This document shows positions 9,960 through 23,400 of a DNA stretch of 64,000 bases, piece after piece. The stretch is from Pirellulales bacterium. GTDB lineage: Bacteria > Planctomycetota > Planctomycetia > Pirellulales > Thermoguttaceae. A program made the translations under genes and the position numbers. The notes beneath the pieces are model-generated. The model searched no databases. It was not told where the DNA came from and saw only the letters and a list, made by a program, of their open reading frames with translations. The DNA lies in assembly GCA_016935315.1 (NCBI GenBank), contig JAFGRD010000039.1, positions 1 to 64,000 of the forward strand, given 5' to 3'. Every line of letters starts with the position of its first letter. Position 1 is the first letter of the stretch.

Positions 9960-12041
9960 CTATTGGCCTTGCCAGATGAGGATTCCGCCGGCAGCCCAAA
10001 AGTAGACCGAGAACGCGGCGGCGGCCCAAAGAAACTCGACCCACACGGGTCGCTGGCGGCGGAGGCGGCGCGCCGCCGGGACTGCCAGCGGCCAGCAGGC
10101 CAGAAACGTCACCAGGAATACCCATTCGGTTACCAGACTCAGCCGGCGGCAGATCAGATAGTAGGCCAGGCACGTGCCGAGCAAGAAGAACGTTACCATC
10201 AGCGAACGCCAGCGAGACGGCTTGCCGCCGGGTTGTGTGGTCGGCGCCGCGATCGTGTTGATGGCGACCTGTTGAGCCACGAACAGACAGACCGGCCAGG
10301 TGAAGACGAACTCGCCCCATAGCCGGTTGTATAGCGGCGTGGCTGCCATGGCGAAGAGAAACGCTCCACCCCAGAAGACGGCGCGACCGACCTGCGGCGC
10401 CGGTGGCTCTCCGCGCACGCCCGGCAGCAGCATCGCCAGACCGCCGGCGATCGCGCCCACCGCCAACACGCCGCCCAGCGAGAACGTGTACCAGAGCATC
10501 AGCTCGCTCGCCGTGGCCGGGTCGAAGGCATACTCACGCTCTCCACCAACCAGCCAGGAGAAATCGGGAACGCCGGAGCCGGCGACCTCGGAGGCCGGGC
10601 GGGCCCCTTGCCGTTGCTCCCGGTCGAGGCGGTCCGATTTGCCCAGGTAGACGCATGCCGCCCTGGTCGGGCTGCGCAGGTAGACGCGGCCGCGGCGCAA
10701 GGCCGGGGCTGTCCAGCAGATCTCGCCGGCGAAGACCTGTGTGCGGGCCAACTCCCGGTAACTCTCGTGGTCGGCGCGAGCCAACAACAGCTCGCCCCGG
10801 TCGTTAAAGAGAATCAGCTTGCCGTCGGCCACGATGACCGACGCGTGGCCCGGCCCGTCCGACGACCATTGGATCTCGCCCGTGGTCAGCTTCAGACAGC
10901 GAAACTCGCCTCGCGACGGACGGTGGGCCTTGGCCTGGACGTCACGGAGATCGAAGCCGTAGACGTACCCGTCGACCAACACGCAGGAGGCCACGTCGTT
11001 GGACATCCGGCGATGGTGCCAGACCGAGCGGAGCGAGACCTCGACTTGCGCATCCCCTTCGTTGTCCGGCGATGTTTCCAGCCGGTAGCATTCGGCACCG
11101 CTCTTGAAGGGGCAGGCGATCATCAGGTACGGCTCGTCATAGAGCGGATCGGCGGCGTGTTCGTCATATCCGGTCGAGTACTGCTCGTGGCAGAGCAGCC
11201 GGCCCGAATTCAGGTCGAACAGGGCCAGCGCGTTTTGCAGTAACGTGACCACGCACCGCCGGCCGCCCAAGGTGATCGGCATGGCCGAACAGTAGCTGGC
11301 CGGCTCGTCGCCCGAGGCCCACACGGTCGAGCCGTCGCGGGCGTCCAAGGCGACGACGCTGGCGCCCTCTCCGCCCACCGGCAGGATGACCAGGCCGTTT
11401 TCGACCAGCGGTGAACAGGAGTAGCCAAAATCGGTTCCGCGGCCGTGGAACGCTTCGTCGACGTTGACTTGCCAGATCGGCCGGCCGTCATTGTCGTGCA
11501 GACACCCCACCAGCCCCCGGGGCCCGGCGAAATAGACTCGACCCTGGTGCCAAGTGGGCGTTGCCCGGGGGCCAGGATACATGCCGCCCGGCTCGTAGGG
11601 CCACCCGTAGCGGTGCTCCCAGACCAGGGCGCCCGAATCGGCGTCGAGGCAAACGACCAATTGGCTCGTCAACGACTGGGTTTGCGTGAAGAGGCGACCG
11701 CCGACGACCGTCAAGCCGGAGTATCCCCGCCCCAGCTCGAGCGACCAGAGCACGGGTGGACCCTCCGGCGGCCAGGAATCGGCCAGGTCGGTTTCATCGG
11801 AGCGCCCGCTGTAGTGAGGCCCACGGCGGTGCGGCCAGCCGGGATCGGACGCTGCCGGCTGCGGTCTGTCGGCCGTATGGCGGGCAAGTGGGCGCCAGTG
11901 GAAGATCGCCCGGAGGTCTGCCAGCAATAGAAATGCCAACATCGCGGTGGCGCCGAGGGCAGCCACGCGCCAGCCGACGGCTCGGATCACCACGGCAGAT
12001 CGTCGTCGGCCTCTTGCGGCCGGTTCGGAACCAGTTGGCAT
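9960..12041 (-). CDS. Membrane-anchored PQQ-type beta-propeller protein
   Basis: About 693 residues. After a cytoplasmic stub and a membrane segment (around residues 24-45, LGATAMLAFLLLADL) comes an extracytoplasmic domain of about 400 residues with repeated PQQ/BamB-type blades, for example VVCLDADSGALVWEHRYGW, VVALDARDGSTVWASGDEP and CLKLTTGEIQWSSDGPG. The C-terminal 180 residues hold about six predicted membrane helices. It resembles planctomycete PQQ-like beta-propeller proteins rather than a dehydrogenase; no catalytic residues are recognised. ATG 12041 is the most likely start, but no strong ribosome-binding site is visible and the frame remains open to 12344, so the N-terminus is uncertain. 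The gene appears monocistronic. Confidence 0.82.
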   Translation of the reverse strand: MPTGSEPAARGRRRSAVVIRAVGWRVAALGATAMLAFLLLADLRAIFHWRPLARHTADRPQPAASDPGWPHRRGPHYSGRSDETDLADSWPPEGPPVLWSLELGRGYSGLTVVGGRLFTQTQSLTSQLVVCLDADSGALVWEHRYGWPYEPGGMYPGPRATPTWHQGRVYFAGPRGLVGCLHDNDGRPIWQVNVDEAFHGRGTDFGYSCSPLVENGLVILPVGGEGASVVALDARDGSTVWASGDEPASYCSAMPITLGGRRCVVTLLQNALALFDLNSGRLLCHEQYSTGYDEHAADPLYDEPYLMIACPFKSGAECYRLETSPDNEGDAQVEVSLRSVWHHRRMSNDVASCVLVDGYVYGFDLRDVQAKAHRPSRGEFRCLKLTTGEIQWSSDGPGHASVIVADGKLILFNDRGELLLARADHESYRELARTQVFAGEICWTAPALRRGRVYLRSPTRAACVYLGKSDRLDREQRQGARPASEVAGSGVPDFSWLVGGEREYAFDPATASELMLWYTFSLGGVLAVGAIAGGLAMLLPGVRGEPPAPQVGRAVFWGGAFLFAMAATPLYNRLWGEFVFTWPVCLFVAQQVAINTIAAPTTQPGGKPSRWRSLMVTFFLLGTCLAYYLICRRLSLVTEWVFLVTFLACWPLAVPAARRLRRQRPVWVEFLWAAAAFSVYFWAAGGILIWQGQ

Positions 12042-12455
12042 GGCTGCGTCGGCGGGTGGTGTCTTACGTGATTCCGTTTTCGGAAAGGAGAAGCTGCCAC
12101 GGCCAGAGCGTATCGCAAGAGGAATGCCGGCTGCAAGCCTTGCCGCTTCGGACAATTCACCTGCTTGCCACGTCTTCGTTCGGCTCGGCCGAGCAGCCCG
12201 CCATGGCCCGATCCGCCAGTGTCCCACTGTGGCCATGGGTTCCCGACCCAGTTTCGCCGGATTGCGGGCCGCGTGCAAGCCCCCAACCGATGCGATTTGC
12301 CGCCTCCGACAGCCAGCAGGGGTGTGCGACAGGGATGCTCGCACTCCAAGGCGGCTTGCGCCGCGATAGCCCTGGCGGCTCGCTGACGGGTGCCCGAGGC
12401 AAACCGAAGCGATGCCATGGGGTGGTCACCCCGGGCATTCACCGCCAGGGGCAGT
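12042..12455. other. Intergenic or alternative 5' extension
   Basis: No independent gene is seen. The reading frame of the beta-propeller gene is open through 12344, but that extension is Arg/Pro-rich and lacks domain features, so I treat it as upstream sequence. Confidence 0.4.
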
Positions 12456-13334
12456 TCACGGTTCGCGTTTCGTGGCCGCCGGCTTTCCCAGGTGCTTCTG
12501 AAACCAGGCGACCATGGCCTCGCCGGCGCGCCGCCCGTCGTCGCCCGAAAAGCCATGCGCGGCGCCTTCGACGACCAGCAACTCGCAGGGCACCTTGACT
12601 TTCTGCAACGCGGCGAGGATCTTTTCGCTGTGGTCCAGCGGCACCAGCTCGTCCTTGTCGCCGTGGACCAGCAGCGTGGGCGCGTCGTCGTCGGTCACCT
12701 GCAGCAATGGAGAGCAAGCGTCGGCCCGGGCGGGGTCGAATCGCAAGGCGGGAAACTTCTCATAGTACCATGAGTCCTCCTGGACAAACTCGCGGAGATC
12801 GGTGGGCGGATAGTAGGCCACCACGGCTGCCACCCGGCTGCTTTGTCGCAGGACCTCGTCCCCGGCCTGGGGATCGCCGGCGTCGGCGGTGGTTCCCAGG
12901 ATCAGCGACAAATGTCCCCCGGCGCTGCCGCCGGTTACTCCCAGCCGGTCCGGATCAACGCCGAACTGACGTGCCCGCTGGCGGATGACACGCACGCTGC
13001 GGCGGACGTCCTCGACGGCCTCGGGCACGACGTATTTTGGGCTGCTGCCGTGCCGGACGACGAAGACGGTGAATCCGGCGTCGAGCAAAGGCTTGAACGT
13101 CCCCACCGCGTGCTGGGGCGGGAACCAGTGGGAATACCAGCCGCCGCTAACCATGAACAGCACACCTGCCCCATTGGCGTTCTCTTTGGGCTTCAGCACG
13201 TCGAAAGTCAGGGCCATGCCGTCCTTGTGCCCGTAGACGACGTCGGGCGTGATGGCGACGGATTCGTCGGCGCCCAGGGCGGCCGGCGGGAGGAGCATAG
13301 CGATCAGCAGTACAGCGGGCAGTATGGATTTCAT
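12456..13334 (-). CDS. Secreted alpha/beta-hydrolase (esterase/lipase-like)
   Basis: Exported hydrolase of 292 residues in the BD-FAE/acetylesterase-like branch of alpha/beta hydrolases, probably cleaving an ester. A signal peptide (MKSILPAVLLIAMLLPPAALG) is followed by the oxyanion region (MVSGGWYSHWF), the nucleophile elbow GGSAGG, the acid loop HGDKDELVP and the catalytic His in GAAHGF. ATG 13334 is chosen because AGGAG lies 9 nt upstream and it begins the signal peptide; the longer frame to 13421 would run into a mobile element. A 224-bp MITE ends 23 nt before the start codon, so the natural promoter may lie beyond it or inside it. The substrate is not predictable. Confidence 0.9.
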   Translation of the reverse strand: MKSILPAVLLIAMLLPPAALGADESVAITPDVVYGHKDGMALTFDVLKPKENANGAGVLFMVSGGWYSHWFPPQHAVGTFKPLLDAGFTVFVVRHGSSPKYVVPEAVEDVRRSVRVIRQRARQFGVDPDRLGVTGGSAGGHLSLILGTTADAGDPQAGDEVLRQSSRVAAVVAYYPPTDLREFVQEDSWYYEKFPALRFDPARADACSPLLQVTDDDAPTLLVHGDKDELVPLDHSEKILAALQKVKVPCELLVVEGAAHGFSGDDGRRAGEAMVAWFQKHLGKPAATKREP

Positions 13335-13357
13335 TGAGGGGCTCCTGTTGAGGCTAA

Positions 13358-13581
13358 GGACTCGCAAAAGAACAAGTTGGGAATTCTGATGGTTGGAAAG
13401 GCGGCGCAGACGCCTTTCCAACCATAACGCTCGCTCTGTATGGGGCGTCGATTTGGGTGCCTTCTGATCGGGAAAGAACCAGGAGATTCAAAGGCATCTT
13501 CAGTCAACGCGTGATGAAAGAGCAAGGCCACTGCGCGTCCTTGCACCTTCATGTATGTCCAACTTGTTCTTTTGCGAGTCC
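13358..13581. mobile_element. MITE-like element, 224 bp, TAA target duplication
   Basis: The ends are perfect 23-bp inverted repeats (13358-13380 and 13559-13581; outer bases GGACTCGCAAAAG). A 3-bp direct repeat TAA flanks the element (13355-13357 and 13582-13584), the size expected for some IS5-type transposases. Inside is a second perfect inverted repeat with 15-bp arms (13389-13403 and 13411-13425) and a 7-nt loop. It has no transposase gene, so it would need one supplied in trans. It occupies the 5' leader region of the hydrolase gene. Confidence 0.85.
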
Positions 13582-13770
13582 TAAGGGAGTGGGGCTGCAC
13601 GGGAGAGAACGGCCGTTTGGCTTCGCGAATCCTTGGCGCCATTGGACTATCTGCGCGCGGGCGAGTCAAGGGCCTCGTGTCGGAAGCGGCTTCCGGGTAG
13701 CACGAGTCACGAATGCTGGCAGCCGTCGGCACCGACTGTCTGAATCGATGGGGCCCTTTTGTATCCCCGC

Positions 13771-14166
13771 TCAACTGTCGGCTGTGTCTGGCAGGCTTTG
13801 CGGCTTGTCTCGGAGGGCCTGAAGGGCTTCCTGCCGCGAGCGACAGATCGGCCAGAGCGAGTCGAAACCGGAAACGCGAAGGATCTCGCGTCCCACCACG
13901 GAAACGTTACACAGCACCATGCCGCCGCCGCCGTCGCGGACGTGCTTGAAAAGTTGGTGCATCGTGCCGAGCATCATCGTGCCGAAGTACGAGACTTCGG
14001 CCAGGTCCACCAGCACGTATTTCAGGTCGTGCTTCTTGATCTGGCTCAGCAGGCCGTCCACCTCGGGTTTGAAGTACTGCCCGGCAAGACTGCCCACGCT
14101 GCCGCGGGGCATCACGATCAGCGTGTCGCCCTCGATCTCGGAGTTGAAGCTTTTCTGGACGGACAT
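13771..14166 (-). CDS. STAS-domain anti-sigma-factor antagonist-like protein
   Basis: 131-residue single STAS domain, as in RsbV/SpoIIAA. Such proteins are phosphorylated by RsbW-type kinases and in the dephosphorylated state bind them, freeing a target. The region VDLAEVSYFGTMMLG aligns with the phospho-acceptor loop; Thr replaces the usual Ser and the preceding Asp is Gly, so phospho-acceptance is plausible but not certain. ATG 14166 shares its A with the stop of the upstream REC-HATPase gene (TGATG), indicating translational coupling, and GAGGA precedes it. It is the last gene of the four-gene signalling operon. No sigma factor is encoded nearby, so the output partner is unknown. Confidence 0.88.
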   Translation of the reverse strand: MSVQKSFNSEIEGDTLIVMPRGSVGSLAGQYFKPEVDGLLSQIKKHDLKYVLVDLAEVSYFGTMMLGTMHQLFKHVRDGGGGMVLCNVSVVGREILRVSGFDSLWPICRSRQEALQALRDKPQSLPDTADS

Positions 14167-15083
14167 CAGGCATCCTCGCATCGGACCGGAGCGGCATTTG
14201 AGTTGCGACGTTTGGTGAGCGTGACCGAGTTGCCCACGTCGTTGTACACGACTTCGTCCATGAAGGTACGCATTAGCAGCACGCCCCGGCCGCTGACTCG
14301 CTCCAGATTGTTCGGATCGGTGGGGTCGGGCAAGGTCGAGGGGTCGAAGCCGGACCCTTCGTCGCGGACGACCACGCGGGCCTGGTCGCGGGATAGCGCC
14401 GCTTCGACGTAGATCCGACGGTCGCGATAAGGCGTCTCGCAGCGGCGCTGCCGGACCAGCGCCCCGTACGCTTCGTCGTCCCGCTCGCGAAGCTCCGAAG
14501 CGACTTCCAGGTTGCCGTGGTACAGGGCGTTGACCAGCGACTCCTCCAGCGCCACGCCGATCCGCGTACACTCCGTCTCGTCGCAAAGTCCCAACTGGGT
14601 GACCTCTTCCTGCAAGTAGGTCACTAAGGGGCCAAAAAGGCTGCTGTCGTTGTCCAGTGTGAAGGCGCTGTTGCTGTACGTCATGCACTCCATCAGCCGC
14701 GACTGGCTCCGCCGATGCGACGAGACGGCCAACACGCGTCGCACGGTGTCCAGCAGATTGGCCCCCAGCGCCCGCTTCGAAACGTAGCTGGCCGCACCTC
14801 GCTGGAGCGCCTCGACGGCGATTTCCTCGCTGCCGCGCGAGGTGATCAGGATGATGGGGACCAGCGGATGTTTGCCCCGCACGGCGGTAACCAGTTCCAG
14901 ACCATCGAGCTGCGGCATGACCAGATCGGTGACCACCAAGTCCGGTTCACGAAGCTCGATTTTGCCGAGTGCCTCGGCGCCGTCGGCGGCATATTCGATC
15001 GTCCAGTCGAGGTCCTCCTGCAACAGCCCGCCCACCAGGTGGCGATCGACCGTCGAATCGTCAACGACCAGGATGTTCGCCAT
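14166..15083 (-). CDS. Response regulator with RsbW-like HATPase output (second copy)
   Basis: 305 residues: a receiver domain (ILVVDDS; phospho-acceptor Asp in VVTDLVMPQLDG; Lys in YVSKRAL) joined to a C-terminal HATPase_c domain of the anti-sigma kinase type, with N-box EESLVNALYHGN, G1 DEGSGFD and G2 GRGVLLM. It is probably a phosphorylation-controlled kinase or binding partner for the adjacent STAS protein. It is a clear paralogue of the gene just upstream (same architecture, PYRDRRI and GRG motifs). ATG 15083 lies 23 nt inside the upstream gene, and its stop overlaps the STAS start. Both overlaps indicate one transcript. Whether it acts as a Ser/Thr kinase has not been shown; the ATP-binding motifs look intact. 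Confidence 0.9.
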   Translation of the reverse strand: MANILVVDDSTVDRHLVGGLLQEDLDWTIEYAADGAEALGKIELREPDLVVTDLVMPQLDGLELVTAVRGKHPLVPIILITSRGSEEIAVEALQRGAASYVSKRALGANLLDTVRRVLAVSSHRRSQSRLMECMTYSNSAFTLDNDSSLFGPLVTYLQEEVTQLGLCDETECTRIGVALEESLVNALYHGNLEVASELRERDDEAYGALVRQRRCETPYRDRRIYVEAALSRDQARVVVRDEGSGFDPSTLPDPTDPNNLERVSGRGVLLMRTFMDEVVYNDVGNSVTLTKRRNSNAAPVRCEDA

Positions 15084-15987
15084 CGTTGCTCTCGCGTCGC
15101 TTGACCATGGTGACTTCGTTGCCGGCGTCATTGAACGTTAGCTCGTCCATGAACATGCGCATCAGCGACAGCCCGCGCCCCTGTTCCGGTTGCAGTGCGC
15201 CCGCATCGCCCGGATCCGGCACCGTGCTCAGATCGAACCCCGGGCCTTCGTCGCGGATGACGAAGCGGGCCTCGTCCGGGGAGATCTTCACGTCCACGTG
15301 GATGCGCCGATCCCGATAGGGCGGCTGGGAGCGACGCTGCTCGACGAGGCTCTGGTCACTCTCCTCCAGCAACTCGTCTTCCGCTTCGCCGGGCGACCCC
15401 ATGCCGATTTCGAGGTTCCCGTGGAACAGCGCGTTGAGCAACGCCTCTTTCAGGGCCACCCCGATCTGTAGCCGACCGTTGAAGTCGCAAAGCTGCGTGC
15501 CGGCCACCATCTGCTGGATCTGGTCGACCAGCGGATCGACCAGCGCCGGCTCGTTTTCCAGCGTGAAGGTGAATTGGGCCTTGATGAGGCAGTTCATCAG
15601 TTGCTGATGACTGCGATCGGCCCGGGCCAGCCAGAAGACCTCTTCCACCGTGTTCGGCAGCCGCTCGGCCAGCCGCGATTTGGGGACGTAGCTGGCGGCG
15701 CCCCGCTCGAGGGCCTCGATGGCCAACGTTTCGCTGCCGTGGGCAGTCATCAGAATCACCGGCACGTCGGGATGGTGAATCCTGGCGGCCTTGACCAGTT
15801 CCAGCCCGTCCATCGCGGGCATGGTCAGGTCGGTGACAATCAGATCCGGCTCCAGGTCGGTCATCCGGGCCAAGGCCTCGACCCCGTTGGCGGCGTACTC
15901 GACGGTGCAGACAATCTTCTTTTCCAACAGTCCGCCCACGAGGCGACGATCGACGGCCGAGTCGTCTACGACGAGTATGGTCGGCAT
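15061..15987 (-). CDS. Response regulator with RsbW-like HATPase output (first copy)
   Basis: 308 residues, with receiver domain (ILVVDDS; Asp in IVTDLTMPAMDG; Lys in YVPKSRL) plus HATPase_c domain (N-box KEALLNALFHGN, G1 DEGPGFD, G2 GRGLSLM). Tandem paralogue of the next gene. The likely role is to receive phosphate from the upstream hybrid kinase's Hpt domain and switch binding or phosphorylation of the STAS protein, but this is inferred from architecture and gene order. ATG 15987 has AAGGAG upstream; the longer frame to 16026 lacks one. It lies 88 nt downstream of the hybrid kinase. Two divergent copies suggest that they integrate two inputs or form heterodimers. Confidence 0.9.
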   Translation of the reverse strand: MPTILVVDDSAVDRRLVGGLLEKKIVCTVEYAANGVEALARMTDLEPDLIVTDLTMPAMDGLELVKAARIHHPDVPVILMTAHGSETLAIEALERGAASYVPKSRLAERLPNTVEEVFWLARADRSHQQLMNCLIKAQFTFTLENEPALVDPLVDQIQQMVAGTQLCDFNGRLQIGVALKEALLNALFHGNLEIGMGSPGEAEDELLEESDQSLVEQRRSQPPYRDRRIHVDVKISPDEARFVIRDEGPGFDLSTVPDPGDAGALQPEQGRGLSLMRMFMDELTFNDAGNEVTMVKRRESNDGEHPGR

Positions 15988-16075
15988 GGAGGGCTCCTTC
16001 GCAAAACGGCCGGCAGCCACGGCCAAAGTCCTTCAACTGGTTGACTTTGCAGCGCCGGCGGGCGTTTTTCCCAGG

Positions 16076-20173
<4,098 letters not shown>

Positions 20174-20203
20174 GCTGCCAGTCCATCGGTAGAGACAGGC
20201 TGC

Positions 20204-20223
20204 ATACCATCATTTGATGGTAT
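20204..20223. promoter_or_regulatory. Perfect 20-bp palindrome, candidate operator
   Basis: ATACCATCA, TT, TGATGGTAT: 9-bp arms with a 2-nt centre, 31-50 nt upstream of ATG 20173 of the hybrid kinase. It lacks a following T-tract on either strand, so it looks like a dimeric repressor site rather than a terminator. The binding protein is unknown. Confidence 0.45.
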
Positions 20224-20440
20224 CACAAAAAACCAAGAATCGGAAGAACCGCAGCGGCGGCGGCTACTCCACAGAGCCATCGCGGCGTGGCCCTGAAGGG
20301 GCACCGCCCGGGTCGTTTCGGCAGGCGGTTGATTCAAGGCGGCCATTGCCGGGCGCTGCCGCGTGCCTGCAACCGAAGCACTTCGGAGGCCTCGTAACGG
20401 CTGGCTGCCCGACTGAAGCGAGATGGCCTTCGGCGGTACG

Positions 20441-23400
20441 CTACTTCTGCACCACGGCCCTGAGATCGCGGCGAGGCCGAGCTCGGGCCTTCTCGGCAGC
20501 CGCGGTGATCCATGCCAGCACGGCCTGATAGTCCGGATCCTCTTGGCTGCGATAGACGTCTTGGCCGCAACGACCCGTTCCGGAAGCCTCTTCTGCCAAC
20601 GGGGCCGCCAGAAACAGGCTCCGCGACGGCTGCCGGATGTCGATCCAATCGGCCCGTGTCACCTCGGCTGGCTGGTGGCATAAGCCGCACCGCCGGGCGT
20701 GGACCGCCGTAAGCTTTTCGACCAATTGGCCGTCGGCCGGCAGATCGTAGGGCGCCTGGTCCGGCCGCTTGTTGAGGAAGGCGTCGTGATACGGCGCGTT
20801 GGCGTCGATCCAGGTGACCAGCCGCCGCCACTCGTCGTCGTTTAGCGGGGCCCGTTTGCTACAGGCCCCTTCGCGAAGCACTTCTACCAGTTTGCTCCTG
20901 TGCGACCCGAAGGCCAAGGGCGGCGTAACTCTGGCGTCGTCGCCGACGTTGGAACGCGAGACCAGACTCCCGGCCAGGATTGTGTCATAGGCCCGATTGT
21001 GTCGCTCGGTCAACCCTCCCGAGAAGTCGAACCCCCCGGCCGGCTTCAAGCCGCTGTGGCATTGTACGCAATGTCGGTCGAACACCGGCTGGACGTCGCG
21101 GAGGAAGCTGATGGCTCGGTTGCCCCATGGCGGGGGCCGCGGGATCTTCGGCTCGGCGACCATCGCCGGCGGGAACCGCTTGGCGGCGGCAGCCTCGGCA
21201 CGCGTTTCGTGGCACCCCACACACCCCCGCGACTCGCCCGGCTGGAAGCTGATGAACGAACGCATCCGCCGCAGTTCCATGTGGTTCTCGTCGAGCAGCT
21301 GGAAGTAGACCGGCGTGTCGACCGGCACCTGGAAGCAGACGCTGCCGTCGGCCTCGACCGGCACGGTGCCGAGGACCCGGGCGGGCGTCCAATTGACCAT
21401 CACCGACTTCACGTCCGGCTCATAACGCTGCCCGCCGCGGTGGTTGTCGTATGGCCACGGGTCCCGCTTCGAAATCCGCACGTAGCGAATCCTCTCCGGG
21501 GCCACCCCTTCCACCCCGTAGCCGGCCTCTTGGATCGAGCAGACGGCATAGTCCTTGGTCGGATCGGTCGTGTCGGGCAGGACGGGAGGCCGCGGGCGCT
21601 TGCGCAGCGGGATGGGAATGAAGCACGAGATCTCCGGATCGCGGTAGACCAACTCCTTCGTGCCGTAGGCGTCGATCAGGTAGATGGCGTACCCGGTCGG
21701 GTCGGTCTGAGGACCGAACGTATACGAGGCTAGAAAATGGTTCTCTGAAAGGGCCCAGGGTGTCATGTAGAAGCCGCCGCTGCCGACGACCCCACCCTCG
21801 GCCACCGGTGTTCCCGACATGCCCCCTTCCGGCGGAAGAACGCCTGGTGTGACGATGCTAATGCCAGCCGGGTTGTTCAGCCCGGCGCGCGGATCGATCA
21901 CCACGACCGGTCCGGCCGGCAACGTGTGGTGTCCCGTGGCGATTGCTAGGAGCTTTTTGCTGCCGGGAATCGAGCGGACATCTTCCAGGGCCCAGGGGTT
22001 GTTGAAGTGCTGCTTAAACAGCGCGTCGGCTCCGGTTCCGTCGGGCCGAACCGTCCAGATGCTTTGGATGTGGGCCCAGCCCCGTTCCTGGTATTCCCAC
22101 CGCGTGTAGCCAATCGTCCCGTCGTCCAGCGCGTGGGGCAAGTAGTCGCCGTCCTTGCTCACGCTCAACCGCCGGATGTGGCTGCCGTCGCCCCGCATCA
22201 CGTACAGATTGCAGGACGTTTCATCCTTGTCGTACTCGTTGCACTGCAACGAGCAGCCGCACCGCTCCGACACGAAGGCCACGTCGCCGTTGGCCAGATA
22301 CGTCGGGTCTAGGTCGCTCCACTGGCCGTCGGTTAGCTGCCTCAGGCCCGTGCCGTCGATGCCGATCTCGAACAAATGGATCGGCTCTTCGTTTCGCCGT
22401 AACTCGAAGCTGGTCGTCCGGTCGAGCCACCCGTCCGGCGGCTGATCGCTCTTGGCCTGGGCGTAGCCGAACACGGCGCGGCCGGCGTCCCACCAGAGGT
22501 CCATGCCATGAACGTGCCCCGGGCCCAACTTCCCATCGATCAAGTTGCGCACCGTCGGCTGCCCGTCGTGCCGCCCGAGCGAGACGACGCAAATGTCGCC
22601 GCCGGGCCGCGAGACCCAAGGCATGTGGTTCAGGCAAACGTCGGGATACGTCTCCTGCGTCAAACGCTTCACCAGCAGCAGCTCGTCGAATCGCAGCGCC
22701 GGGTTGCGAAAAGCGACCTCGCGAGCGAGCCAGCGGGCTTCGCGGTAGAGTTGACGGCGCGTCTTCGGATCAGGGCCCTCGGTCGTTTCGCGGGCCACGA
22801 ACGCTCGGATGCGGCCGTCCAGCGCGGCTAGCGCTGCATTTGGCTCCAACCGAAACTCCGCCGTCAGCCGTTCGGTCCGCCGCAAGGTCTCTTGCACGGG
22901 CTCGATATCATAGGCGCGCCCGTCCCGGTAGTGTGTCGTTCCCTGCCGCGCGGAAATCAGGATTGCCGCGGCGCCCTCGTGGGCCGTCTGGAACTCGATC
23001 GGCACGTCTGCCGCCTGCGACAGCTCCTGCCGATAGACGATGCACCGCTCGGGCCGCCGAGGCGTGAAGACGACCGACTCGACGGTCAACTCGACGGGAG
23101 ACGCCAGCGGGCCGGACGTGCGCAACCGGAGCGTCAGCCGGTTCTTGCCGAAGCCGAGTTGCGGCGATGCCGGCCAGACGATCTGCCAGTTGCTCCCGGC
23201 GGCCAAGGGGACGGCGGGCTCCTTGCCTCGCTGCAGCGCGGCCGGAAATCCCTGCGACAGCTCCTCCAGCGGCAGCGCTATCTCGATCCGCGTACGTCCG
23301 TCTTCGCGACCGATGGCTGCCCGATCGGCCGGCAAGCCGACACCGTTGAGTGTGATGCCGCGCAACTGGCCCGACGCGCCGCTCGCATTGCCACTCGACT

